A stretch of DNA of 64,000 bases from Stenotrophomonas sp. ATCM1_4 (GTDB taxonomy: Bacteria; Pseudomonadota; Gammaproteobacteria; Xanthomonadales; Xanthomonadaceae): assembly GCF_004348115.1 (NCBI RefSeq), contig NZ_QPFB01000001.1, positions 87,752-151,751 on the forward strand, written 5' to 3'. Position 1 is the first letter of the stretch. Each line of letters begins with the position of its first letter. Below the pieces are notes generated by a model, which saw only the letters and a program-made list of their open reading frames with translations, ran no database searches and was not told the DNA's origin. Made by a program: the position numbers and the translations under genes. Shown one piece after another: positions 8,907 through 17,234 of this stretch.

Positions 8907-10817
8907 GTGGTGAAACACGGTCGTAGGTGGTTGTTGGCGGTGGCCCTGGGCGTGACGCCCTGGTGGGTGCAGGCACAGCAGGGGGATGCACGGCAGGCGG
9001 CGCTGCAGGTGCAGGCCCGCTATCCCGGCGTGATCGAGCTGGAGGTGGACGCCAGCGACGTCGACCGCCGCATCCAGCGCGTGCGCGAGCGCATCCCGGT
9101 GGCCCCCGGCCCGCTCAGGCTGTGGTATCCGCAGTGGATCCCCGGCAACCACGCGCCGACCGGCCCGATCAACCAGATCGGCGGCCTGGTCATCCGTGGC
9201 AACGGCCAGCCGCTGCAGTGGCTGCGCGATCCCGGCGACATGTATGCCTTCACGCTGCAGGTGCCCGAAGGCGTCAACGTGCTCGACATCGAGTTCCAGT
9301 ACCTCTCGCCCACGGCCTCGGACCAGGGGCGCGTGGCGATGACGCCGAACCTGCTCGACCTGCAATGGCATCGCGTGGTGCTGTACCCGGCCGGCGTCGA
9401 TGCGCGCGGCATCCAGGTCAAGCCGTCATTGCGCCTGCCCGACGGCTGGCAGAGCGGCACCGCACTGGACGTGGCGCGTCGCGAGGGCGGCACCGAGCAC
9501 TACCAGCCGGTGCCGTTGATGACGCTGATCGATTCACCGGTGTTCGCCGGCCGCCACTTCAAGCGCTTCGCGCTGGATGAGGCCGCTAGGCAGCCGGTGT
9601 GGCTGGACGTGGTCGCCGAGAACCCGCAGGCACTGCAGGCCGATGCCAAGGTGCTGGACGCGCACCGCGCGCTGGTGCGCGAGGCCGACGCGGTGTTCGG
9701 CGCGCGGCCCTACACGCGCTACAACTTCCTGCTGGCGGTGTCGGACGTGTTCAGCGGCATCGGCCTGGAGCACGCGCAGTCCAGCGAGAACGGCATGCAC
9801 GAGGGCTACCTGCGCGGCGAGCGGCCGTTCATGGACAACGACCTGCTGCCGCACGAGTACGCGCATGCGTGGGTGGGCAAGGCCTGGCGCCCGCGCCCGA
9901 CCTGGGTGCCGCATTACAACGGGCCGATGCACAACGACGAGCTGTGGATGTACGAAGGCCAGACCCAGTACTGGGCGGTGGTACTGGCCGCCCGCTCGGG
10001 GCTGTGGAAGCCGGACTACGCGATGGCGATGCTGGCCCAGTTGCAGGCCAACTACGCCACCCAGCCGGGCCGGCAATGGCGCGACCTGCACGACACCGTG
10101 CACCAGGGCATCCTCGACTTCAATTCCAAGCCGCAGGCGTGGGCCGACTGGCAGCGTGCCTTCGAGTTCTACAACGAAAGCACGTTGTTGTGGCTGGGCG
10201 TGGACGCGCGCCTGCGCAGCCTGTCGAAGGGAAAGGTCACGCTGGATGACTTCGCCAGACGCTTCCATCAGGGCGGTACGCAGGGCGAGATCCGCCTGTA
10301 CGACCGTGCCGACGTGATGCAGGCACTGGAAGCGGTACAGCCCGGTGACTGGGATGCCTTCATCGGCACGCGCCTGGATGCGCGTGACGGCAGCGCTCCG
10401 GATGGCCTGAAGGCCGCCGGTTGGGAGCTGTACTACAGCGATGCGCCAAACCTGGTGGTGGCCGATGGCGAAGCCGACGGCGTGACCGACCTGCAGTACG
10501 CGTTGGGCCTGAAGGTGGGCAGCGATGGCGTGCTGCAGTTCGTCGGTTGGGAGAGCCCGGCGTTCAAGGCGGGGTTGGCCAAGGACGTGACGCTGGTGGC
10601 GGTCAACGGCCTGGCGTACAGCGGCGGGCGCCTGAAGCAGGCGGTGATCGATGCGAAGGAAGGGACGCCGATCGCGCTGATCGTGCGGCAGGCCGACAGC
10701 TTCCGCACCGTGCGCATCGACTACCGCGATGGGCTGCGTTACCCGCACCTGCGCCGTGTCGAGGGCAGCCCGGATCTGTTGACGAAGATCCTGGCACCGC
10801 AACGGCAACAGCGTTGA
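8907..10817 (+). CDS. M61-family peptidase with PDZ domain, periplasmic
   Basis: A 636-residue exported metallopeptidase of family M61 (glycyl aminopeptidase type). The zinc motif HEYAH is at residues 316-320 (PHEYAHAWVGKAWRP), with the downstream MYEGQTQYW segment supplying the third ligand glutamate. A beta-rich M61 N-terminal domain precedes it, and a PDZ domain follows near residues 535-610 (GWESPAFKAGLAKD). The signal peptide (KHGRRWLLAVALG) ends near VQAQ. No ATG fits: GTG at 8907 follows GGGAGGG (8894-8900) by 6 bp, and GTG at 8910 is equally possible. Confidence 0.88.
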   Translation: MVKHGRRWLLAVALGVTPWWVQAQQGDARQAALQVQARYPGVIELEVDASDVDRRIQRVRERIPVAPGPLRLWYPQWIPGNHAPTGPINQIGGLVIRGNGQPLQWLRDPGDMYAFTLQVPEGVNVLDIEFQYLSPTASDQGRVAMTPNLLDLQWHRVVLYPAGVDARGIQVKPSLRLPDGWQSGTALDVARREGGTEHYQPVPLMTLIDSPVFAGRHFKRFALDEAARQPVWLDVVAENPQALQADAKVLDAHRALVREADAVFGARPYTRYNFLLAVSDVFSGIGLEHAQSSENGMHEGYLRGERPFMDNDLLPHEYAHAWVGKAWRPRPTWVPHYNGPMHNDELWMYEGQTQYWAVVLAARSGLWKPDYAMAMLAQLQANYATQPGRQWRDLHDTVHQGILDFNSKPQAWADWQRAFEFYNESTLLWLGVDARLRSLSKGKVTLDDFARRFHQGGTQGEIRLYDRADVMQALEAVQPGDWDAFIGTRLDARDGSAPDGLKAAGWELYYSDAPNLVVADGEADGVTDLQYALGLKVGSDGVLQFVGWESPAFKAGLAKDVTLVAVNGLAYSGGRLKQAVIDAKEGTPIALIVRQADSFRTVRIDYRDGLRYPHLRRVEGSPDLLTKILAPQRQQR

Positions 10818-10834
10818 ACGAAGCCCGTGAACCC

Positions 10835-11283
10835 TTCTCCCGTTGGGAGAAGGTGCCCCGAAGGGGCGGATGAGGGGCCGGGCGAAGCCTCGTGCCAATC
10901 GGTATCACCAGGCTTCGCCCATACCCTCACCCCAACCCCTCTCCCGCAGGGAGAGGGGCTTGAGCAAAGCGAAGCCCCGCCAGCACACGCCATGCCTGGG
11001 AACCTCCCTTCTCCCCTGCATGGGAGAAGGTGCCCCGAAGGGGCGGATGAGGGCGCTTCTGCTTTGCTCGTGGAACGCCCACCCTCACCCCAACCCCTCT
11101 CCCGCACGCGGGAGAGGGGCTTGAGCAAAGCGAAGCCCCACCAGCACATGCCATGCCTGGGAACCTCCCTTCTCCCATGCATGGGAGAAGGTGCCCCGAA
11201 GGGGCGGATGAGGGCGCTTCTGCCTTGCTAGTGGAAAGCCCACCCTCACCCCAACCCCTCTTCCGCAGGGGGAGGGGCTTCAA
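10835..11283. repeat. Imperfect tandem array of a ~160-bp palindrome-rich unit
   Basis: This gap between convergent genes consists almost entirely of family A repeats. A composite unit beginning CCCTCACCCCAACCCCTC starts at 10924, 11082 and 11243, giving two full copies (158 and 161 bp) and a partial third. Each unit holds two hairpins, CCTCTCCCGC/GCGGGAGAGG and CTTCTCCC/GGGAGAAG, joined by a conserved linker containing GCAAAGCGAAGCCCC and CATGCCTGGGAACC. A further half unit lies at 10835-10923. No gene is visible. Confidence 0.85.
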
Positions 11284-11292
11284 GCATTCACC

Positions 11293-13542
11293 TCAGTACT
11301 CCCAGCGGTACCCGATCCCGAACGTCCGCCCCTGCGCGGCCACGCTGGAAATCTGGCCATAGGTCGCCGCCGCCTGCTGCCCGTACACCGTCTTGTAGTC
11401 GCGGTCGGCCAGGTTGTAGATGCCGGCACTGAAGCGGCCCACGCCCAGCGGAATCTCCGCCAGCAGGTCGAACACCGCATAGCCGCTGATCTTCGCCGAC
11501 GGCGTGGCACGAATGGTCGGGCTGACCGCCGCCATCTGCGCGTCGCGCCAGGCATGGTCGGTGCCACCCACCGCCTGCCCCTGCAGGCGCAGCAGGCTGT
11601 CGGTGGCGAAGCGCCACTGCCCGTACAGGCCAGCCTTCAGCGGCGACACGCGGAACGCGTTGAGCTCGCGCCACTGGCCGTTGGCATCCTTGTACTGGCC
11701 GCGCGTGCTGGCCACGCTCGCGCCGAACTCCCACTGCTCGTTGGGCAGGTAGCGCAGGTTGGCCTCCACGCCCCACACGCGTTCGTCGGTGTCGGCGACC
11801 GACACGCTGTAGTCGCGGTTGAACTGCACGGTCTTGTCGGAGTTGTTGTAGAACGCGGTCACGCCACCCTGCAGCACCGCGTCATCGCTGCGACGCCAGC
11901 CCAGCTCGTAGTTGTTGACCTTGATCGGGCCGATGTTGCGGCTGTCGATCACGAAACTGGCCGGCACGTCGCGCAGCATGCGCTGCGTATCGGGCAGGCT
12001 GAAGCCCTGCGAGAAATTGGCGAACAGCTGCTGGCCGTCGGTGAGCTTGTAGACCACACCCGCTTTGAACAGCGTCTGCGAATGGCGGACGTTGCCACCT
12101 TCCAGCAGCTTCGGCGCGTAGGCCGGGTTTGCGGTGGCGGCGATGGCCTCGGTGTAGGGCAGTGAATCGGCGACGCGGTTGCGCAGGATCTGATGACGCA
12201 CGCCAGCCTGCACGGTCACGCGTTCGGTCAGCGGGTAGTCGCCCTGCAGGAACAGGCCGGTGGTGTCCACGCGCACATCCGGGCCCATCGCATGGCGTTG
12301 GGTCGGCACGTAGTTCAAGCCATTGCTGGCGATGAAGGCAGTGATGTCGTAGGTCTGGCCGAGCTGGCTGTCCTTCTCGCGCTCATGATCCACACCGTAG
12401 GAAAGCTGCAACGCACGCCCATCCACGTCGAACGCCTTGTGCAGCGCGCTGCGCACGCCCCACACGTCGATGTCGGTGTTGGACTGCATCGCCACATAGG
12501 CGAAGCCGCCCGGCAGCGCCGGGTGTACTGCGGCCGACACCGACGGGAACCAGCGGCCCTTCTCGTTGCGGTAATACGCTTCCACGCTCAGCTCATGGCC
12601 ACCGAGGATGTCGCGGTTGCGGTACTGCGTATTGATGCCCTGGTGCCTGGTGCGCGGCTGGTCATCCAGCTGCAGACCCTTCACCGCCAGGTGGCTGGGC
12701 GCAAAGGCCGGGTTGAACAGCACTGCCAGGCGCGGGCCGTAGTCCGGGCCGTAGTCGCTGTCCTGCTGGTCGTCGTACCAGCGCAGGCCCACGCTCAGCT
12801 GCTGCTTCTCGTCCGGGTTCCAATCCAGGCGACCGTTGAACTCCTTGGTCTCGGTGTCCTGGCGGTCGGTCTGCGCGATCTCCGGGCCGATGCGTCGGCC
12901 ATCGGCATCCAGCGAGGCGCCCTGGCGCGCGTAGTTGATGCCGGCCGCGCCACTGAGCGTGCCGCTGCGGAAGGTCAGCGTCTGCGCCAGGTTCCAGGCC
13001 AGGTTGTCGCCATCCACGTCCGAGGGACTGCGCAGGCGGACCTGCGTGGCCAGCGCCAGCGGCTGCTCGCCCGGCTGCAGGGTGATGATGTTGATGATGC
13101 CGCCGCTGGCACCGGCGCCGTACAGCGCGGTGGCACCGGAGATCACCTCGATGCGCTCGATCATCGTCGGCGAGATGCTGTTGAGCTGGCGCGAGCCGTC
13201 GCGGGCACCGGTCAGCGGCACGCCATCGATCATCACCTGCACGCTGCGGCCGCGCATGGTCGTGCCGTAGTTGCTGGTGGTGCCCGAGGCCGGGGCCAGC
13301 GACGGCACCAGCTGGCCGAGGATGTCGGCGGTACTGCGCCCGGCGGCGACCTGCTGGGCCACCTGCGCGTGGTCGATGCGATACACGGTGCCGGCGATCT
13401 CGGCCACGCTGCGCGCGGCGCGGGTGGCGTTGACGCTGACCGTATCCAGTTGCTGCACGGAAGTAGTGCTCTGCGCATACAGCTGGCTGCTGATGGCCAG
13501 GCTCAGCAAGGCGAGCGGAAGGGTTGCCGCATGATGCCGCAT
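11293..13542 (-). CDS. TonB-dependent siderophore-type receptor
   Basis: A 749-residue outer-membrane receptor. A signal peptide (MRHHAATLPLALLSLAIS, cleaved after LYAQ) precedes a TonB box-like segment (LDTVSVNA), then a plug domain (about residues 45-160, with ERIEVISGATALYGAGASGG) and a 22-stranded barrel ending in the aromatic YRWEY. ATG at 13542 gives the signal peptide directly. It begins 19 bp after the MFS gene stop and is the last gene of a leftward operon. The neighbouring RhtX/FptX-like importer points to a ferric siderophore substrate; which one is not clear. Confidence 0.9.
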   Translation of the reverse strand: MRHHAATLPLALLSLAISSQLYAQSTTSVQQLDTVSVNATRAARSVAEIAGTVYRIDHAQVAQQVAAGRSTADILGQLVPSLAPASGTTSNYGTTMRGRSVQVMIDGVPLTGARDGSRQLNSISPTMIERIEVISGATALYGAGASGGIINIITLQPGEQPLALATQVRLRSPSDVDGDNLAWNLAQTLTFRSGTLSGAAGINYARQGASLDADGRRIGPEIAQTDRQDTETKEFNGRLDWNPDEKQQLSVGLRWYDDQQDSDYGPDYGPRLAVLFNPAFAPSHLAVKGLQLDDQPRTRHQGINTQYRNRDILGGHELSVEAYYRNEKGRWFPSVSAAVHPALPGGFAYVAMQSNTDIDVWGVRSALHKAFDVDGRALQLSYGVDHEREKDSQLGQTYDITAFIASNGLNYVPTQRHAMGPDVRVDTTGLFLQGDYPLTERVTVQAGVRHQILRNRVADSLPYTEAIAATANPAYAPKLLEGGNVRHSQTLFKAGVVYKLTDGQQLFANFSQGFSLPDTQRMLRDVPASFVIDSRNIGPIKVNNYELGWRRSDDAVLQGGVTAFYNNSDKTVQFNRDYSVSVADTDERVWGVEANLRYLPNEQWEFGASVASTRGQYKDANGQWRELNAFRVSPLKAGLYGQWRFATDSLLRLQGQAVGGTDHAWRDAQMAAVSPTIRATPSAKISGYAVFDLLAEIPLGVGRFSAGIYNLADRDYKTVYGQQAAATYGQISSVAAQGRTFGIGYRWEY

Positions 13543-13561
13543 GGTGTCCTCGGGGATGTCG

Positions 13562-14782
13562 TCAGGGAGAAGGGGAGGGCGCTGCAAGGCGCGTCATCAC
13601 CGGCCTGCACAGCAGCAGGCCGATGGCCGATACGGCCGCCAGCAGCAGGTAATACGGGGCATAGCCCAGGCCTTTGGCCAGGAAGCCGGAGGCCGCGCCG
13701 CCGATGAAGAACAGCAGCAGCTCGAAGCACACCAGCAGGGTGAAGTCGGTGCCGGCCTGCTCGCGCGAACTGACCCGCATGAACAGCGCATACAAGCTGG
13801 TCATGGCCACGTAGCGCAGGGCCAGCATTGCCACCACCAGCGCGCCCAGCCCCCACCATGAGCCGGCCAGCACGCCGCCGTACAGCAACGCCGCCAGCAG
13901 CACGTACAGCACGCTGCGCCAGATGCCGACGTGCATCAGCAGCTGTTCGGCGCTGCGGCGCTTGAGCAGCCACGCCGCGGCCACGGCGGCAAGCATGCCG
14001 ATGCCGGCACCGGTCACCGAGATCAGCAGGCCGATATCGGTCAGGCTCCACTGCTGGTCGACCAGCAGCGGGTTGATCATCGCCATCGCCGGTGCTTCGA
14101 CCAGTCGGTACAGCACGATCAGCAGCAGCGCCCAGCGCATCGACGGCCGGCGCAGGGCGCGCAGCACGCTCGGGCGCTGCTGCTCGGCCGGGCGCGGTTG
14201 CTCCTGCACCGCCTGCACGGCAAGCAGGGTCAGCGCGCTCATCGCCGCCAGGGTCAGCAGCGCCACGTTCCAGCCACGGGTTTCGTACAGCCACAGAACG
14301 CCGGCGCCGCCGACCATGCTGCCCAGCGCCACGCCCACGCTCTGCGCCATGCTGCCCAGCCGGTGCTCGGCCGGTGCCAGCGCTTCGACGGTGTAGCCGT
14401 CGATGGCGATGTCCTGGGTGGCGGCGACGGTGGAAATCCACAGCCCCACCGCGAGGAACACGCCCAGACCGTGGTCCAGCCCGGTCGCGGCCAACGCCAG
14501 GATGCCCGCCAGCAACAGCAACTGCGTCAGCCACAGCCAGCTGCGGCGGCGTCCGATCCGTGGCAGGTGCCAGCGGTCGACCAGCGGCGCCCACAGGAAC
14601 TTGAACGCCCACGGCAGGTACAGCAGCGACAACATGCCAATCCAGCGCAGGTCCACGCCCTGGCTGCGCAGGATGGCCGGCACCGCCACGTTGTAGAAGT
14701 ACAGCGGCAGCGCATGCGCCATGTACAGCGCCACGATCACGGTCAACCCCAGCGGCGCGGCGGCCGAACGCTCAAGGCGCAT
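13562..14782 (-). CDS. MFS transporter, RhtX/FptX-like siderophore importer
   Basis: A 406-residue major facilitator with about 12 membrane segments, resembling the RhtX/FptX family, single-component inner-membrane importers of ferric siderophores. The start MRLERSAAAPLGLTVIVALY and the early loop LPWAFKFLWAPLVDRW fit this family and the related AmpG group. ATG at 14782 overlaps the end of the preceding small gene by 11 bp, suggesting translational coupling. With the TonB receptor downstream it would carry the substrate from periplasm to cytoplasm. The family is an inference from motifs. Confidence 0.82.
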   Translation of the reverse strand: MRLERSAAAPLGLTVIVALYMAHALPLYFYNVAVPAILRSQGVDLRWIGMLSLLYLPWAFKFLWAPLVDRWHLPRIGRRRSWLWLTQLLLLAGILALAATGLDHGLGVFLAVGLWISTVAATQDIAIDGYTVEALAPAEHRLGSMAQSVGVALGSMVGGAGVLWLYETRGWNVALLTLAAMSALTLLAVQAVQEQPRPAEQQRPSVLRALRRPSMRWALLLIVLYRLVEAPAMAMINPLLVDQQWSLTDIGLLISVTGAGIGMLAAVAAAWLLKRRSAEQLLMHVGIWRSVLYVLLAALLYGGVLAGSWWGLGALVVAMLALRYVAMTSLYALFMRVSSREQAGTDFTLLVCFELLLFFIGGAASGFLAKGLGYAPYYLLLAAVSAIGLLLCRPVMTRLAAPSPSP

Positions 14783-15158
14783 CGCCGGCCTCCCACTGGG
14801 TGGTGATCCACTGCAGGCCGGTGTATTCGTCGGTGGTGACGAAGTAGGGCACGCCCCAGGCCGCGTGCAGGGCCGGGGTGTCCAGCCGCTGCTGGTCCTC
14901 GGCCGAGACGGCGATGCGCACCAGCCCGCGGCAATACCGGCGGAACGCGGCCTTGTGCTGCTTGTACCAGACCGCCTGGATCGCCCGGTAGTCCTCGCAG
15001 AAGCCGGTACCGGGCAGGGTGGCGGCGATGAAGAAGAACGGCGTTCCAGCAACGATCAGGCGTTCCACGCCGGCCAGCCAGCGGCGGATCTCGTCCGCAT
15101 CCACCTGGCCATGGAACACGGCGCGTACCAGCACCGTCTCGTTGATCGTCAAACCCAT
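14772..15158 (-). CDS. Uncharacterised 128-residue protein of the siderophore operon
   Basis: A small soluble protein without signal peptide or membrane segment. It starts MGLTINETVLVRAVFHGQVD and contains a mixed alpha/beta pattern that looks like a STAS-like or SpoIIAA-like fold, but no family is confidently recognised. ATG at 15158 (a GTG lies just before). It is the first gene of the operon whose other members are the MFS importer and the TonB receptor, and its end overlaps the MFS start. Codon usage matches its neighbours, so it is probably a real gene. Its function is unknown; a cytoplasmic siderophore-handling role is only a guess from position. Confidence 0.7.
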   Translation of the reverse strand: MGLTINETVLVRAVFHGQVDADEIRRWLAGVERLIVAGTPFFFIAATLPGTGFCEDYRAIQAVWYKQHKAAFRRYCRGLVRIAVSAEDQQRLDTPALHAAWGVPYFVTTDEYTGLQWITTQWEAGDAP

Positions 15159-15210
15159 CACTGCTGCCTGTTCAGGAAAGAACGCCCAGCGACAGGTGCC
15201 GGGCCTTAAA

Positions 15211-15225
15211 TGAGAATAGTTACCA
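15211..15225. promoter_or_regulatory. Candidate Fur box
   Basis: TGAGAATAGTTACCA matches the 7-1-7 Fur consensus TGATAATnATTATCA at 11 of 14 symmetric positions. It lies 53 bp upstream of the leftward siderophore-uptake operon and about 60 bp upstream of the AraC gene, so iron-dependent repression of one or both is plausible. Confidence 0.6.
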
Positions 15226-15238
15226 ATTCCATTGCAAG

Positions 15239-15266
15239 TTTAGGCGGGGCGACGGAAAATTTAGGC
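15239..15266. promoter_or_regulatory. Heptamer direct repeat, candidate AraC-family operator
   Basis: The heptamer TTTAGGC occurs at 15239-15245 and again at 15260-15266, exactly 21 bp apart, that is two helical turns on one face of the DNA. AraC-family proteins bind paired direct half-sites with this spacing. It sits between the Fur-like box and the AraC start codon. Confidence 0.5.
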
Positions 15267-15283
15267 ACGACCACATTCCCGGG

Positions 15284-16246
15284 ATGCCCTGCATGCAGGT
15301 TTTCACCTGCGCCGAACTGATGACCGCCGCCCACGCGCTGGGTGGGCAGGTCGATTTCGATGCCGGCATGGCCGACGCCACGCCGGTGCTGGCCGGCTGG
15401 CAGCAGGTGCATGCGGTCGATGACGGGGTGGTGCTGTACCTGAGCCGCAGCCGCGACATGGTCGGCGGCAGCAGCCACAACCGGCTGGCGCCGGGCATCA
15501 CCGCCGGCTTCCTGGTCGATGGCGAGGCCGACGTGGCCATCGGCAGGCATCGGCTGCGCCTGGAAGGCGCCCAGCGGCGCATGCCGACGATGCTGGTGCA
15601 CCTGCGCGAGGAAGACAGCTTCCGGCGCCATTGGCAGGCCGGCCGCCAGGAGGGCAAGGTCAGCCTGCACCTGGGCGATGACTGGCTGCGCCGTCAGTTG
15701 GATGGCGATGCAACCGGTAGCGCGCGGTTGTCGCGGGTATGCCGCAGCCATGCCGACAACCACGCCTGGCGCCCGGGTGCGCCGTTGCTGCAGCGGGCGA
15801 CACGGTTGCTGCAGGACGCGCCGCAGGCGTTGCCGCTGGTGCGCCGCCTGCAGCAGGAGAGTTTCGCGCTGGAGCTGGCCGCCGACGTGCTGCAGGCCCT
15901 GTCGCAGGAGGACCAAGCGCGTCCATTGAGCGCGCACCTGCAGCGCTGCGTGTCACGCCTGCAGCAGTGGCTGGAAAGCGGCGAGGCCGACGCACTGAGC
16001 ATCACCCAGATGGCGCGCCAGCTCGGCACCAACGCGGTCGACCTGCAACGCGGCTTCCAGCACTGCCACGGCCAGAGCATCGCCCACCACCAGCGCCAGC
16101 TGCGGCTGGAACGCGCCCGCCAGGCGCTGCAGCGTCAGCGCGTACCGGTGGACGTCGCTGCCACCATCGCCGGCTATGCGCACACCAGCAGTTTCAGCGC
16201 CGCCTTCAAGCGCCAGTTCGGCGTGTCGCCGTCGCAGCTGAAGTAA
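15284..16246 (+). CDS. AraC-family transcriptional regulator
   Basis: A 320-residue protein with the double helix-turn-helix of the AraC/XylS family in the last 100 residues (SITQMARQLGTNAVDLQRGF for the first helix pair, ATIAGYAHTSSFSAAFKRQF for the second). The N-terminal 200 residues form a sensing domain like that of PchR-type siderophore regulators. ATG at 15284 or 15293 could be used; the longer is given. Divergent from the receptor/importer operon, so it probably activates that operon in response to the ferric siderophore. The PchR resemblance is inference from domain layout and context. Confidence 0.87.
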   Translation: MPCMQVFTCAELMTAAHALGGQVDFDAGMADATPVLAGWQQVHAVDDGVVLYLSRSRDMVGGSSHNRLAPGITAGFLVDGEADVAIGRHRLRLEGAQRRMPTMLVHLREEDSFRRHWQAGRQEGKVSLHLGDDWLRRQLDGDATGSARLSRVCRSHADNHAWRPGAPLLQRATRLLQDAPQALPLVRRLQQESFALELAADVLQALSQEDQARPLSAHLQRCVSRLQQWLESGEADALSITQMARQLGTNAVDLQRGFQHCHGQSIAHHQRQLRLERARQALQRQRVPVDVAATIAGYAHTSSFSAAFKRQFGVSPSQLK

Positions 16247-16701
16247 GCCCGGCAGGAACCAACCCCAGTAGGAGCGGCTTCAGCCGCGAAGCGAGTGAGC
16301 GGGTTCGCCGTGAAGACATTCCGGTAGCTGATGATCGCTCAAGGAGAATCCGCGACACCTGCTCGGGAAATGCAGGTCGTGCCTCCGTGGAATTGCTGAC
16401 GGAAAAGAGCAGTAGATCAAGAGAATATTGATCGGTGCCTCGGACAAACGGGCGGCTGCTTTCGACCCGAAGCGGTCATCTCAGCCGTGAGCCATTACTC
16501 GAAGCAAGAAAGCGATTCTGTTCGGTACGAGCTTGCAGTTCATGATTTCGGCGGGTACGGACCGGAAGCCGCGCAACTATAGACGGAGCAGCTGGAAGTG
16601 CTTGGGGGACTACTTGCGCCAACCGGTGTTCAAGATCCAATAATTAGTTGCCCATGCGCTAGGCGTCATGGCGCAGGTCTTTGACCATCGGAGGGACCGA
16701 C
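16247..16701. other. Non-coding, degenerate intergenic stretch
   Basis: No reading frame here is convincing. The stretch begins with a GTAGGAGCGGCTTCAGCCGCG hairpin-type element (about 16269-16290), common between genes in xanthomonads and pseudomonads, and then becomes noticeably more AT-rich than the neighbouring genes. A 25-bp element at 16455-16479 matches an inverted copy at 20256-20280. The rest looks like decayed sequence leading into the broken gene at 16702. Confidence 0.6.
16455..16479 (-). repeat. 25-bp element, left copy
   Basis: Read on the minus strand this element starts ATGACCGCTTCGGG and ends CGAAAGCAGC. It agrees with the element at 20256-20280 (plus strand) at 20 of 25 positions, so the two are in inverted orientation at the two ends of the accessory block. 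Confidence 0.6.
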
Positions 16702-17172
16702 ATGCAGAAGCGCGTCATCATGCGCGATGGTATCGACATCGCTCGAAGTGCCGAGACTGTATTCAATTTTGTGAGCGTTGGAACGACTGATCCGCAGTGA
16801 CGTACCGAAGTGGATCGAATGGAGGTGACGGGCCCCCCTATGCTTGGCACTCGCTGGGAAGAGTTCTCTACATTTTTCAAGTTTTTCCATACGGTAACGC
16901 CCGTAATTGTCGTCGAACTTCAGGCGTCAGGCCGCGTTGTGGTGCAAACGCCGCCGGAACACACTTCCTGGTTGCGAAGTATTCGCGAAGTTGAACGACT
17001 CGGGCCTGACGAATCACGATTCAAATACGAGTTGGCATTCGAACTCGCCGCCTTCAAGCAGATGACGCCAGTTGTTCCCCCGCCATCCTTCGTCTCGTGG
17101 TGGTACGGGGGACGAATTCGTAGATACCTGCGAAATGCGAAGCGAATCCTAGAGTCTCGCCCGAAGGAATGA
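16702..17172 (+). pseudogene. SRPBCC/polyketide cyclase-like gene with one in-frame stop
   Basis: A 157-codon reading frame is interrupted only by TGA at 16798-16800 (codon 33). It opens with ATG at 16702 behind a good site (GGAGGG at 16690-16695). The sequence before the stop (IDIARSAETVFNFVSVGTTD) is a typical SRPBCC domain start (IxxxxxxVFxFV), and the frame continues after it through RTEVDRMEVTGPP to the terminal helix RIRRYLRNAKRILE. A tryptophan is usual at the stop position, so TGG to TGA is the likely change. Reinitiation at ATG 16810 or 16819 would lose the first strand and helices. A sequencing error is not excluded. Confidence 0.75.
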
Positions 17173-17234
17173 CATCAACGACTCGTCTCGGCCAGTAGCG
17201 ACTCCGAGCGCCTGCGCGCACTTCGCGGGCCTGT

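Noticed and set aside
10924..11283. Repeat array considered as a CRISPR
   Set aside because: The period is about 160 bp, the units are hairpins with conserved linkers, there are no unique spacers and no cas genes.
16810..17172. A small intact gene starting at ATG 16810
   Set aside because: The frame continues upstream through one TGA to a better ribosome site and start, and the upstream part supplies the missing SRPBCC N terminus.
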